DNA from: CAYFVR01 sp046541515
GTDB taxonomy: Bacteria; Desulfobacterota; Desulfobacteria; Desulfobacterales; Desulfococcaceae
Direction: 5' to 3'
Assembly (NCBI GenBank): GCA_046541515.1
Contig: JBKHDD010000015.1
Span: 1 to 51,072 of the forward strand
DNA: 51,072 nt
The translations under genes were made by a program, and so were the position numbers. Below are positions 42,973-50,997 of the stretch, piece after piece (the first letter of the stretch is position 1; every line of letters starts with the position of its first letter). The notes under the pieces were generated by a model, which saw nothing but the letters and a program-made list of their open reading frames with translations, had not been told where the DNA came from and made no database searches.

Positions 42973-43085
42973 AGATTATGGTTTTGCATAAGATTCCGGA
43001 ATGGCTTGGAATTTACAAATTGAGAGCCATATGATTCCCCATAAAATAGAAAATAGGCCTTCCCGTTCCAGGGGATGCCGTGTAT

Positions 43086-43138
43086 CCCGCAAAATCTGTC
43101 GATTGACGGTTTGCTGGAAAACCTGCAGATTTTGCGGG
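43086..43138. promoter_or_regulatory. 13-bp inverted repeat, candidate enhancer site for the sigma-54 promoter
   Basis: CCCGCAAAATCTG (43086-43098) and CAGATTTTGCGGG (43126-43138) are perfect inverted copies separated by 27 bases. The spacer contains a weaker nested GGTTT...AAACC pair. The centre lies roughly 120 bases before the expected sigma-54 start point, the usual distance for an NtrC-type activator site. Surroundings are clearly AT-richer than the genes. Confidence 0.6.
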
Positions 43139-43208
43139 AAGGTTTTAATAGAAACCCGATTTGATATAAACACTTGAATTTAATTAAAATAATTGTTTGT
43201 TTCGATCT

Positions 43209-43224
43209 TGGCACGAGCGGTGCA
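43209..43224 (+). promoter_or_regulatory. Sigma-54 (RpoN) promoter
   Basis: TGGCACGAGCGGTGCA has the -24 GG (43210-43211) and -12 GC (43222-43223) separated by exactly ten bases, with the full TGGCACG half-site. It is 51 bases before the ATG of the small secreted protein, giving a leader of about 40 bases. Confidence 0.82.
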
Positions 43225-43274
43225 AAGGTCATGGGCAGGTTTTTCGGCACCACCAGAAACGAAAGGTTGCCCAC

Positions 43275-43472
43275 ATGAGCAAACATCTGAAAATCACTTC
43301 ACTGGTTATCGCGTTGTCCCTGCTGATCTCTTCCGCCGCTTCGGCGGCCTGGGGCGCCGGACCGGCCTTGGTATCGGATTCCGCTCATCTGCTGGCGCTG
43401 GGCATCGGTCTGATCGGCACCGGGTGTCTGCTGCGGGGACGGACCAACGGTCGGAAAGGGCCGAAGGCATAA
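43275..43472 (+). CDS. Small exported protein with C-terminal membrane segment and basic tail
   Basis: A 65-residue protein: signal peptide (KITSLVIALSLLISSAASA, cleavage near residue 25), a very short mature part, then a hydrophobic stretch HLLALGIGLIGTGCLL and a basic tail RGRTNGRKGPKA. The order signal peptide, short body, membrane segment, Arg/Lys tail is that of sorting-signal proteins (such as PEP-CTERM substrates), but the PEP box itself is absent. It is transcribed from the sigma-54 promoter just upstream. I recognise no family. GAAAGG lies before the ATG. Confidence 0.65.
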   Translation: MSKHLKITSLVIALSLLISSAASAAWGAGPALVSDSAHLLALGIGLIGTGCLLRGRTNGRKGPKA

Positions 43473-43607
43473 GGTCCGATTCGATCCGAAGGAAATGTCC
43501 CGAAAGTTTGTCCCGAAGGTTCACAAGGTCGCCTCCAGAAACGGCGCATGGTTTCCGAAAAAGTCCCGAAATGGCTTTTTCGAGCGGGGCTCCGTACCGG
43601 AAAACGA

Positions 43608-44168
43608 ATGAAAGTTGCCGATATGGCCCCATTGGATAAAATGGTGATTTTGGTCCTGGCGGGAATTGGTTGGGGGCTTTGGCCCAAATCCGCCGAGGCC
43701 GTCCCCTTTGCCTTGGAACAGCCGGCCGAGGTCCGCGCGTTTTCGGGAGTCTACGCGACACGGACCTCGGCCTCGCCGCCTTTGTGGCGGCCGGTCGAAG
43801 ACAATCTTCCGCTGGGCCGGGCAACCGCCGAAACGGCGACTCCTTCCGGCGGAATCATCCAACATCCCGAACCCCCATTGTTTCCGGACTCGACCACTTC
43901 TGAAAAACGCATCCATAACGGGTCAAGGGCCAAGGCCTTTGCCTCGACAACTTTGCCGAAAGAATCCGGGGCCGACGCTTCCGGCCCGTCTCCGATTCTT
44001 GGCGACGGGCCGATCATAAAGGATTTCGGCCCCCAAGGCCTGGGAACCACGCCGGGAATGGGCTGCGCCAATCCCCCCTCGGGCCCGGGAAACCCGGCGA
44101 CATTCACCCTCATGGCCTTCGGTTTTGCCGCCATGATGATCGAGCGGTTCCGAATCCGTCGATCCTGA
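43608..44168 (+). CDS. Exported hypothetical protein with C-terminal membrane segment and Arg tail
   Basis: A 186-residue protein. N-terminal hydrophobic segment MVILVLAGIGWGLW ending in KSAEA looks like a signal peptide; the body is Pro/Ser/Gly-rich and low in structure; the C-terminus is NPATFTLMAFGFAAMMIERF followed by RIRRS. It therefore repeats the plan of the smaller gene upstream (secreted body plus tail-anchor-like end), which suggests the two share an export or sorting route. No catalytic motif. Starts at 43548 and 43623 are alternatives; 43608 gives the most normal signal peptide. The 135-base gap to the preceding gene shows no terminator, so co-transcription from the sigma-54 promoter is plausible. 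Confidence 0.55.
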   Translation: MKVADMAPLDKMVILVLAGIGWGLWPKSAEAVPFALEQPAEVRAFSGVYATRTSASPPLWRPVEDNLPLGRATAETATPSGGIIQHPEPPLFPDSTTSEKRIHNGSRAKAFASTTLPKESGADASGPSPILGDGPIIKDFGPQGLGTTPGMGCANPPSGPGNPATFTLMAFGFAAMMIERFRIRRS

Positions 44169-44339
44169 GTGGCGCGCCCCGAAGGAGGGGGCCGCCCAAG
44201 CCGGCCGATCGTTTTTTACGCCTTCCCTCCCTTTCTTCCATCTCCTCCACGACGTTTCCCCGTCACGATCGTCGATCGATCTCCGCCTTTCCGCCGATTC
44301 GTTGAAACATCTTTTGGCGCCCGATCTGTCCGCAACCGG

Positions 44340-44366
44340 TTGCGCCCCGGTTCAATCGGGTATAGT
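44340..44366 (+). promoter_or_regulatory. Candidate promoter of the radical SAM gene
   Basis: TATAGT (44361-44366) is a good -10 located 35 bases before the ATG; TTGCGC at 44340-44345 is the best -35 but the 15-base spacer is short. The rest of the 44169-44400 spacer shows nothing. Confidence 0.35.
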
Positions 44367-44400
44367 ATCGGTTGTTTTATCCTGGTTGGAAAGGTCCATT

Positions 44401-45747
44401 ATGCAGCCAAACGCCGGAGCGGGGCGCCGGAAAAGGCGATGGGTTACCGCCTTGGTGGCCAACGCCAGCGGTGAAATATTCGAGTTGGACGGCTACGTGG
44501 CCGTCGGGATGGCCGGGGGGGATCGGGCGCCGCTGACCACCGCCAACACCATCCCCATGCCCCACGGCGGAGAGTTGATGTACCTGCCCAACCGCCACCC
44601 CTTGCTCTACAACTCCCGAACCGACACGCTGGAAGTGGTGACGGAAAATCCCTTCGCGCCGGGGGAGCCGCTGTTCCCGGTCGCCGCCTTCAATTCCCCC
44701 GGATACGTGCAGCGCTATCTTTCCGCGTTTATCGACGTGAATCCCGAGGATGTCCTGCCGCTTTTTTCCTACGGCGCCGTGGGATGGGCGGACGGCGGAT
44801 TTCGGACCTCGGTGATCCAGGTGGACGCCGAACCCCGGCAGGATCTGCGCCAGATGCCCATGGAACGGGTTCGGACCGGCGTCAACCACATGCGGCGCAT
44901 TTTGCCCCACAATCGGCTGGCACGGCACCTGGAACGTTGCGCGCTGGAATACGGCTGCCCGGCCGGAAAGAATTTCTTTCTGGGGCGGTATGAGGCCCCG
45001 TTGCCGACCTCCCGCGCCTGCAACGCCCGATGTCTCGGCTGCCTCTCCCTTCAGGATGACGCCCTGATCCCCTGCAGCCAAGACCGCATTTCCTTTACGC
45101 CCTCCCCGTCGGAAATCGCCGCGGTGGCCTTGGCCCATATCGGTCGGGCGCGCCGCGCCGTGGTCAGCTTCGGCCAGGGCTGCGAAGGCGATCCGCTGCT
45201 GGCCGCCGACGCCATTGAACCGGCCATTCGGCAGATCCGTTCCGCCACGGACGAGGGCACCATCAACGTCAACACCAACGGCAGCCTGTCCGACGTGCTC
45301 GACCGGTTGTTCGACGCGGGGCTCGACAGCGTGCGCGTCAGCCTGAACAGCGTGCGCCCCGACTGCTACCATGCCTACTTCCGCCCCGCAGGCTACAATT
45401 TCGAAGACGTGGTTCGAAGCGTGGACCTGGCCCGCTCCCGGGGGAAATTCGTTTCCATCAACTACCTCAATTGTCCCGGCTTCACCGACACGCCGGAGGA
45501 AGCCGAGGCCCTGATCGATTTTCTGGAACGCCATCCGATCCACATGATTCAGTGGCGTAACCTGAATTTTGATCCGGTCCACTACTGGCGGGCCATGGGC
45601 GCCGCGGCCGTTCAGAGCCGGCCCATGGGCATGGATCGACTGATCGAGCGGATCCGGACCGCGTTTCCGGCCCTGCGTCACGGCTATTTCAACCCGCCCC
45701 GGGAATCCTGGATGGAAGGGAAGAGCGATGGAATGGCGACAGGTTAA
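44401..45747 (+). CDS. Radical SAM protein of unknown target, linked to prmA
   Basis: A 448-residue protein with an N-terminal domain of about 200 residues that has no family I recognise (ALVANASGEIFELDGYVAVG; HGGELMYLPNRHPLLY), followed by a radical SAM domain with C207, C211 and C214 in SRACNARCLGCLSL. Later strands (AVVSFGQGCEGDPLL, INVNTNGSL, DSVRVSLNS) are classic radical SAM beta strands. It overlaps prmA by 20 bases. A peptide- or protein-modifying role is guessed from that linkage only. GGAAAGG precedes the ATG at 44401; a longer in-frame start at 44302 reads through the promoter. Confidence 0.82.
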   Translation: MQPNAGAGRRKRRWVTALVANASGEIFELDGYVAVGMAGGDRAPLTTANTIPMPHGGELMYLPNRHPLLYNSRTDTLEVVTENPFAPGEPLFPVAAFNSPGYVQRYLSAFIDVNPEDVLPLFSYGAVGWADGGFRTSVIQVDAEPRQDLRQMPMERVRTGVNHMRRILPHNRLARHLERCALEYGCPAGKNFFLGRYEAPLPTSRACNARCLGCLSLQDDALIPCSQDRISFTPSPSEIAAVALAHIGRARRAVVSFGQGCEGDPLLAADAIEPAIRQIRSATDEGTINVNTNGSLSDVLDRLFDAGLDSVRVSLNSVRPDCYHAYFRPAGYNFEDVVRSVDLARSRGKFVSINYLNCPGFTDTPEEAEALIDFLERHPIHMIQWRNLNFDPVHYWRAMGAAAVQSRPMGMDRLIERIRTAFPALRHGYFNPPRESWMEGKSDGMATG

Positions 45748-46672
45748 GGTGGCCTTCCGGGCCGCGGACCGGGAATTGGCGGTGGAGCTGATTTCTGCCG
45801 TTTTTTACGGAATGGGCGTTTCCGGGCTGGAGATTCACGACCCGGAACCGGACCCCGCCGCGGACTGGGCCGAAGAGCCGACGGAAATTCCCAACGAGGA
45901 CGCGGTCGTCGCCTATTTCCCGGAAAACGCGGCCTTTTACGAACGGATATCCGAACTGGAAGCGGCGTTGGATCGGCTGCGCCGGGAGGCGGGGCTGGAA
46001 ATCTGGATGGGGCTGCGAACGGTGGACGAAGAAGACTGGGCCGAGGCCTGGAAGACCTTTTTCTGGCCGGAAAAGGTGGGAAACCATGTGGTGGTCAAGC
46101 CCACGTGGCGGGAATACACGCCGGAATCACCGGATGAAGTGATCGTTGAAATCGACCCCGGCATGGCGTTCGGGACGGGAACCCATCCCACCACGGCGCT
46201 GTGCATTCGGATGATCGAGGTGTACCTTCGCCCGGGGATGACGGTGCTGGACGTGGGCACGGGCTCGGGGATTCTGCTGGCGGTGGCCGCCCGTTTCGGC
46301 GGCGAAGGGCTGCGGGGCGTGGACATGGACCCGGTGGCGGTGGAAATCGCCATCCAGAACCTTCGCTTGAACGGGGTGTCTCCGGGCGGATTTCGGGTGA
46401 CCTCGGGCCATTTGGCGTCCCATGTTTCGGAGCGTTACGATTTCGTCATCGCCAACATCCTGACCGACGTGATCCTGGTCCTGCTGGACGATCTGGATCG
46501 GGTGCTGGCCCCGGGCGGGATGGCCGTTCTTTCCGGGATTACCGCCGAGAACCAGGTGCGCGTGGTGAAGAAGGCCGAATCCGTCGGCTTTCGGTTGGTG
46601 GATATGCAGGAAGAGGACGGCTGGGCGGCCCTTTGCGTTCGGCGCACCCGGGAGACCGGACCGGTTCGATAG
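45728..46672 (+). CDS. prmA: Ribosomal protein L11 methyltransferase
   Basis: A 314-residue SAM methyltransferase that trimethylates ribosomal protein L11. The N-terminal substrate-recognition domain opens with WRQVKVAFRAADRELAVELI; the linker has WKTFFWPEKVG; the catalytic part has the PrmA signature IDPGMAFGTGTHPTT, SAM motif TVLDVGTGSGILLAVAA and the NPPY-like DFVIANILTDVI. The long acidic N-terminal insert around 40-60 is typical of the proteobacterial forms. The ATG lies inside the end of the radical SAM gene, so both are translated together. Confidence 0.93.
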   Translation: MEWRQVKVAFRAADRELAVELISAVFYGMGVSGLEIHDPEPDPAADWAEEPTEIPNEDAVVAYFPENAAFYERISELEAALDRLRREAGLEIWMGLRTVDEEDWAEAWKTFFWPEKVGNHVVVKPTWREYTPESPDEVIVEIDPGMAFGTGTHPTTALCIRMIEVYLRPGMTVLDVGTGSGILLAVAARFGGEGLRGVDMDPVAVEIAIQNLRLNGVSPGGFRVTSGHLASHVSERYDFVIANILTDVILVLLDDLDRVLAPGGMAVLSGITAENQVRVVKKAESVGFRLVDMQEEDGWAALCVRRTRETGPVR

Positions 46673-46839
46673 AAGAACCGATAAGCCGGAACCCAGGCGG
46701 ATCGGGCGCCTCCCCTTCCTCGGTCCGTTTCGGTTTCAGCGGTTGAAGCCTCGCGGCACAAAAATGGAAATCCAGTCTCCGGAGGGGCGATGGCGACCGC
46801 CGTTCGACGGTCCACCGCGTCCCCGAGAAAGGAGCGGAA

Positions 46840-47910
46840 ATGACCACCAGGGAAATCCGCATCGGGATCGTGGGAGCGGGCGGAAACGCCCGCGCCAAAC
46901 ATATTCCGGGATTCCGGGCCGTGGACGGCGTCCGGATCGTATCGGTCGGCAACCGATCCCGCGCCTCCTCCGAGGCCGTGTCTCGGGAATTCGACATCCC
47001 GGTGGTTCATGACCATTGGCGGGAGCTGGTGGCCTCGCCGGAGATTGACGCCGTTCTCATCGGGACTTGGCCATATCTTCACGCGCCCGTGACCCTGGCC
47101 GCCCTTTCCGCCGGGAAACACGTCCTTTGCGAGGCCCGGATGGCCATGAATCTGGCCGAAGCCCGGGCCATGCGGGCCGCCGCCCTGGATCGGCCGGAGC
47201 TGGCGGCCCAGGTGGTCCCGTCTCCCTTTACTCTCGGCGTGGACGCCGCGGTGATTCGGCTGCTGTCCGAGGGCTACCTGGGCGAGTTGATCGGGGCCGA
47301 GGTGACGGTCCGTTCCGGAGATTTCCCCGACCCGGCGGCCCCGCTGCACTGGCGGGAAGACGAAGACCGGAGCGGCGTGAACATCATGGGGCTGGGGATT
47401 TTTTACGAAGCGCTCATGCGCTGGATCGGCCCCGCGGAGACGGTGGCCGCCATGGGCGGACGGGCAATTCGTTCCCGAACCGATCCGGAAACCGGCCGGC
47501 CGCGATATCCCGAGGTTCCCGATCACCTGGAAGTGCTGGCCCGGATGCGGTGCGGCGCCCGGGCCCGGTTCCATTTTTCCACCGTTTACGGTCATCTGCC
47601 GGAAAAATCGATTACCCTGTTCGGAAGCGAGGGGACGCTGCGGTTCGCCGACGGCCACCTGATCGGCGGCCGCCGGGACGACGCCGAATTGAAGCCCGTG
47701 CCGGTGCGCCCGGAAGAGGCGGACGAATGGCGGGTGGAGGCCGATTTCATCGCCGCCGTTCGGGGCGAGGCCCCGGTTCGGCTGACCACCTTCGAAGACG
47801 GGGTTCGCTACATGGCCTTCACCGAGGCGGTTTACCACAGCCTGTCCCGGGGGGAGATGGTTCCGGTGGAAACCGCCGTTTCCGATCCCGCGGCGGGAGG
47901 ACGACCATGA
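46840..47910 (+). CDS. Gfo/Idh/MocA family oxidoreductase
   Basis: A 356-residue NAD(P)-dependent oxidoreductase. The dinucleotide fold begins RIGIVGAGGNARAKHIPGF, with VSVGNRSRASSE at the second strand and the EA(R)MA-type equivalent of EKP at about residue 96 (CEARMAMNLAEA), where the usual lysine is replaced by Arg/Met. The C-terminal alpha/beta domain has the substrate region PLHWREDEDRSGVNIMGLG. Sugar or inositol derivatives are typical substrates; the exact one is unknown. AAAGGAG precedes the ATG. The stop overlaps the next lipoprotein gene by ATGA. Confidence 0.88.
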   Translation: MTTREIRIGIVGAGGNARAKHIPGFRAVDGVRIVSVGNRSRASSEAVSREFDIPVVHDHWRELVASPEIDAVLIGTWPYLHAPVTLAALSAGKHVLCEARMAMNLAEARAMRAAALDRPELAAQVVPSPFTLGVDAAVIRLLSEGYLGELIGAEVTVRSGDFPDPAAPLHWREDEDRSGVNIMGLGIFYEALMRWIGPAETVAAMGGRAIRSRTDPETGRPRYPEVPDHLEVLARMRCGARARFHFSTVYGHLPEKSITLFGSEGTLRFADGHLIGGRRDDAELKPVPVRPEEADEWRVEADFIAAVRGEAPVRLTTFEDGVRYMAFTEAVYHSLSRGEMVPVETAVSDPAAGGRP

Positions 47911-48404
47911 GTGGGCGGAGATGGCTTTTTGCCTCGTTCGGCTTGTTGACGATCATGCTGATGAGCGGATGCGCGGGGGAACCGCAAACCGCCGCGACGC
48001 CCGCGTCCACCGAGCCGCCGACGGAGGAAAAGTCGTCCCGGTCGCCGGGGAGGGCGCTTCGCCGACCGTCGCCGTCCCAGGCCGATTCCGAGGTGGGCCA
48101 AACGGCGCGAATTTCGGAGGTTTCCGCCGAAGTGGGCCCGGGTCGGGTCACCTTTTCCGTGCGGGGGACGCTGCCGGACGGCTGCACCTCGGTTCGGGGA
48201 CTCAACGTGGCGCAAAAGGATCGTCGCTTCGACCTCGTCGTCTGGACCGAGCGGCCCAAAGAGGCGGTCTGCACCATGGCGCTCACGCCCTTTTCCCGCG
48301 AAATTTCGATGGAAACCGATCCCTTGCCGCCGGGAAACTATACCGTTCACGCCGGAGAGCATACCGCTTCCTTTTCCCTGCCATCCCGGAATTCCGGCGG
48401 ATAA
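47907..48404 (+). CDS. Predicted lipoprotein
   Basis: A 165-residue protein with a lipoprotein signal peptide (WLFASFGLLTIMLMSGC, lipidated cysteine about residue 22), a Thr/Pro/Ser-rich disordered stretch to about residue 65, then a compact beta-rich domain (ISEVSAEVGPGRVTFSVRGTLPD, FDLVVWTERPKEAVC, PLPPGNYTVHAGEHTASF). The domain resembles small beta-sandwich envelope modules but I do not recognise a named family. It is coupled to the oxidoreductase by the four-base overlap and followed by a terminator, so it ends this operon. Confidence 0.75.
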   Translation: MSGRRWLFASFGLLTIMLMSGCAGEPQTAATPASTEPPTEEKSSRSPGRALRRPSPSQADSEVGQTARISEVSAEVGPGRVTFSVRGTLPDGCTSVRGLNVAQKDRRFDLVVWTERPKEAVCTMALTPFSREISMETDPLPPGNYTVHAGEHTASFSLPSRNSGG

Positions 48405-48497
48405 ACGCCTCGTTTTTCCGTCAACTCCCCCTCCATCGCACCCTTTTTGGCGGGGGGGAGAATCCGGTCTCCGATTTCGGCCCCCACTTTTCCCCTT

Positions 48498-48526
48498 CGC
48501 TCGCGGCGATCCCCGCGAGCGGTTTT
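48498..48526 (+). terminator. Terminator after the lipoprotein gene
   Basis: CGCTCGCGG (48498-48506) pairs with CCGCGAGCG (48513-48521) across a 6-base loop, then GTTTTCC. Confidence 0.7.
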
Positions 48527-48550
48527 CCGCGAATTTGGTGAAAAAATCAC

Positions 48551-48580
48551 TTGACGCTTGGGCATAGGTTCCCATATTAG
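48551..48580 (+). promoter_or_regulatory. Candidate sigma-70 promoter of rlpA
   Basis: TTGACG (48551-48556) with CATATT (48573-48578, 16-base spacer) or TATTAG (48575-48580, 18-base spacer), about 107 bases before the start codon. Confidence 0.5.
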
Positions 48581-48686
48581 GCGGAAACTTTTCCGCGTCC
48601 TCCGGGGCGCACTCCCCTTCCAAAAACAAAAAGTTTCCCAAACCCGCATCGGCGGTCATTTTTCCGATGCGGTGGAGAGGTGCGTC

Positions 48687-49064
48687 ATGCCCATTCACAG
48701 GGCGATCATCTTTTTCGTGCTGTTGTTCGCTTTCGCGGGGATTTCGGCGGCGATGGCCGCAGATGTGGTGTTATCCCGCCAGGGCAAGGCTTCGTATTAC
48801 GCCAACAGCCTCCACGGCCGAAAAACCGCCAGCGGCGAAATGTACGACCGGAACCAGTTCACCGCCGCCCACCGGAAATTCGACTTCGGCACACGCGTGC
48901 GGGTGACCAACCTGCTGAATCGGCAAACGGTGCAGGTCACCATCAACGACCGCGGCCCCTTCGTCCACAGCCGGGAAATCGACCTTTCCTACGCGGCCGC
49001 CCGGGAGCTGGGCTTGGTGAAGCGGGGCGTGGCGCCGGTGCGGATCGACGTTTTGAAGCACTGA
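48687..49064 (+). CDS. rlpA: RlpA-like septal lytic transglycosylase family protein
   Basis: A 125-residue exported protein: signal peptide (IIFFVLLFAFAGISAAMA, cleavage near 25) and a double-psi beta-barrel domain with the RlpA hallmarks GKASYYANSLHGRKTASGE, AHRKFDFGTRVRVTNL and VTINDRGPFVHSREIDLS. RlpA cleaves naked peptidoglycan glycan strands at septa. This form is minimal: no C-terminal SPOR domain and no lipobox, so septal targeting must work differently or not at all. GGAGAGG lies 6 bases before the ATG at 48687. Confidence 0.88.
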   Translation: MPIHRAIIFFVLLFAFAGISAAMAADVVLSRQGKASYYANSLHGRKTASGEMYDRNQFTAAHRKFDFGTRVRVTNLLNRQTVQVTINDRGPFVHSREIDLSYAAARELGLVKRGVAPVRIDVLKH

Positions 49065-49213
49065 GGCGGGCGGGCGCCGGGCGACGTTTCGCCCACGGCC
49101 AGGGTTTTTTGAGGCGGCCGCGCCCATGTCGCGGCCTCTTCGATTTCGGGAGTCGCCGCCGGTTCCCGCGCGCCGAAACCTCGGCCGGCGCCCGGAAGGA
49201 AGCGGATTTACTC

Positions 49214-49315
49214 CAATGCCGTTCATTTTGGGTTTTCCAATGGACCACCGTGCGAGGTGGACCCAGGGCGTATGCGATACGCCCCTACAATTTTTCCCCA
49301 AATGAACGGTATTGG
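49214..49315 (+). repeat. MITE-like inverted-repeat element, copy 2
   Basis: About 100 bases. The ends CAATGCCGTTCATTTTGGG and CCCCAAATGAACGGTATTG are imperfect inverted copies (about 17 matched positions). Inside are two smaller hairpins: CCACC-GTGCGA-GGTGG and GGGCGTAT-GCG-ATACGCCC, the latter followed by CTACAATTTTT. The ends and the GGGCG/CGCCCC core match the element at 28.3 kb in the same orientation. It lies exactly between convergent rlpA and the stress-protein gene, four bases from the latter's stop, and may act as their terminator. Confidence 0.75.
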
Positions 49316-49318
49316 GTT

Positions 49319-49714
49319 TTACTTCACCGTCAACACCGGGCAGGGAGCTTCCATGACGATGTACCGGGCGTTGGAGCCGAAGACAATTTTTCCCACGTTG
49401 GAGCGCCGGCGGACGCCCACCACCATCAGGTCGATCCGGTTTTCCTCGGCGAACTGCACCAGATCCTCCCCCGGCCGCAGACCCCGCACCAGCAGATGGG
49501 TTTCGCACGATACGCCCTTTTCCTTGGCGTAGGACTCCGCCCAGGCCAGGTCTCCCTCGGCGTTCTTGATTTTTTCCACTTTTTTCTCGCTGGAACCCGC
49601 TAGCGAGCGAATGATGTATAGATGGGCGTCGAAGGCGTTCGCCTGCCGCGTAGCGACCGAAAGCGCCTCCTTGCCAGCGTTGCTGCCGTCGTAACCGACC
49701 AGTATCCGTTCCAT
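49319..49714 (-). CDS. Universal stress protein (UspA family)
   Basis: A 131-residue single-domain Usp. It starts MERILVGYDGSNAGKEAL and ends with GKIVFGSNARYIVMEAPCPVLTV, the typical terminal strand. The ATP-binding loop is GVRRRSNVGKIVFGS, where the usual second glycine of GxxG is arginine, so ATP binding may be altered. GAAAGGA precedes the ATG at 49714. It lies 80 bases downstream of the CoA-transferase gene on the same strand and may share its transcript. Confidence 0.9.
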   Translation of the reverse strand: MERILVGYDGSNAGKEALSVATRQANAFDAHLYIIRSLAGSSEKKVEKIKNAEGDLAWAESYAKEKGVSCETHLLVRGLRPGEDLVQFAEENRIDLMVVGVRRRSNVGKIVFGSNARYIVMEAPCPVLTVK

Positions 49715-49794
49715 GGATGATCCTTTCGGTGGGGTTTGGTTGTCGTTTCGGACGTATATCGGGTTTCGGAAAAATTTGGAAGCGCGGATGGCGG

Positions 49795-50997
49795 CTACAC
49801 CGCGCCCGATTTCCGCAGGGCCGCGATTTCCGAGGCGCCCATGCCCAGCAACTCGCGCAATACCTCTTCGGTGTGCTCGCCCAGCAGCGGCGGATGGCGG
49901 CGAACCGTCGTTGGCGTTTCCGATAGCTTGATGGGGCTGCCCGCCAGCGCAACCGTTCCGGCGGTGGGATGGGGAACTTCCACCCGCATGTTCCGGGCCA
50001 GAACTTGGGGGTCGGCGAACACCTGGTCCAGCGTGTTGACGGGTCCGCAGGGGATTTTGGCGGTTTCCAGCGCCCGGAGCCATTCCTCGGCGGCGCGCTC
50101 GCGGATGGCCGCCGCGATTTGGGGAACCAAGACCTCCCGATTTTGGACCCGCGCCGGGTTTGTGGCGTAGCGGGGATCGTCGGCGAAGCCGTCCAACCCG
50201 GCGATTTCGCAGAAGCGCCGCCATTGCCCGTCGTTGCCCACCGCCAGCGCGATGTATTCCCCGTCCCCCGCCTCGAACGCCTGATAGGGCACGATGTTGG
50301 GGCTGGCGTTTCCCACCCGCTCCGGCGCCTTGCCCGACACCAGATAATTGCTCCCCAGATTGACCAGCCAGGACACCATGGCGTCCAAAAGCGCCATGTC
50401 CACCTGTTGCCCCTCGCCGGTGCGATCCCGATGGCGCAGGGCGGAAAGGATGGCGGTGGCCGCGTACAGCCCGGCGGTCACGTCCACGATGGGCACGCCC
50501 ACCTTCATGGGCGGGCCGTCCGGCTCGCCGGTGACGCTCATGATGCCGCCCATGGCCTGGATCATGAAATCATATCCCGCCCGCTCCCGGTAGGGGCCGG
50601 TCTGGCCGAAGCCGGTGATGGAGCAGTAGATGAGTCCCGGGTTTTCCGCCTTCAAATCCCCGTAGCCCAGCCCGAGCCGGTCCAGCGTTCCGGTCTTGTA
50701 GTTTTCGACGACCACGTCGCTTTGGCGGGCCAGATCGCGGACGATCCGCCGGCCGGCGTCGGATTTGAGATCGACGGTGATGGACCGTTTGTTCCGGTTG
50801 AGGCACAGATAGTAGGCCGCCTCGCCGCCGGTTTCCGGCGGGGACCAGCGGCGGGTGTCGTCGCCGACGCCGGGTCGTTCCACCTTGATCACGTCGGCGC
50901 CCAGGTCGCCCAGAACCATGGAACAGTACGGCCCGGCCAGAACCCGGGAGAGGTCCAGCACGCGAATTCCGTTCAGCGCGGGGGTCGAGGAGGTCAT
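49795..50997 (-). CDS. Class III CoA-transferase (CaiB/BaiF family)
   Basis: A 400-residue enzyme of the formyl-CoA transferase/CaiB fold, which moves CoA between acyl groups. N-terminal LDLSRVLAGPYCSMVLGDLGADVIKVE is the family signature, with RNKRSITVDLK and YCSITGFGQTGPY following. The catalytic aspartate should be D172 in VPIVDVTAGLYAA, by family position. The C-terminal PTAGTVALAGSPIKLS closes the interlocked-dimer domain. The substrate (benzylsuccinate, mesaconyl, carnitine, formyl-CoA or other) cannot be read from the sequence; no acyl-CoA genes are within the window. Confidence 0.9.
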   Translation of the reverse strand: MTSSTPALNGIRVLDLSRVLAGPYCSMVLGDLGADVIKVERPGVGDDTRRWSPPETGGEAAYYLCLNRNKRSITVDLKSDAGRRIVRDLARQSDVVVENYKTGTLDRLGLGYGDLKAENPGLIYCSITGFGQTGPYRERAGYDFMIQAMGGIMSVTGEPDGPPMKVGVPIVDVTAGLYAATAILSALRHRDRTGEGQQVDMALLDAMVSWLVNLGSNYLVSGKAPERVGNASPNIVPYQAFEAGDGEYIALAVGNDGQWRRFCEIAGLDGFADDPRYATNPARVQNREVLVPQIAAAIRERAAEEWLRALETAKIPCGPVNTLDQVFADPQVLARNMRVEVPHPTAGTVALAGSPIKLSETPTTVRRHPPLLGEHTEEVLRELLGMGASEIAALRKSGAV

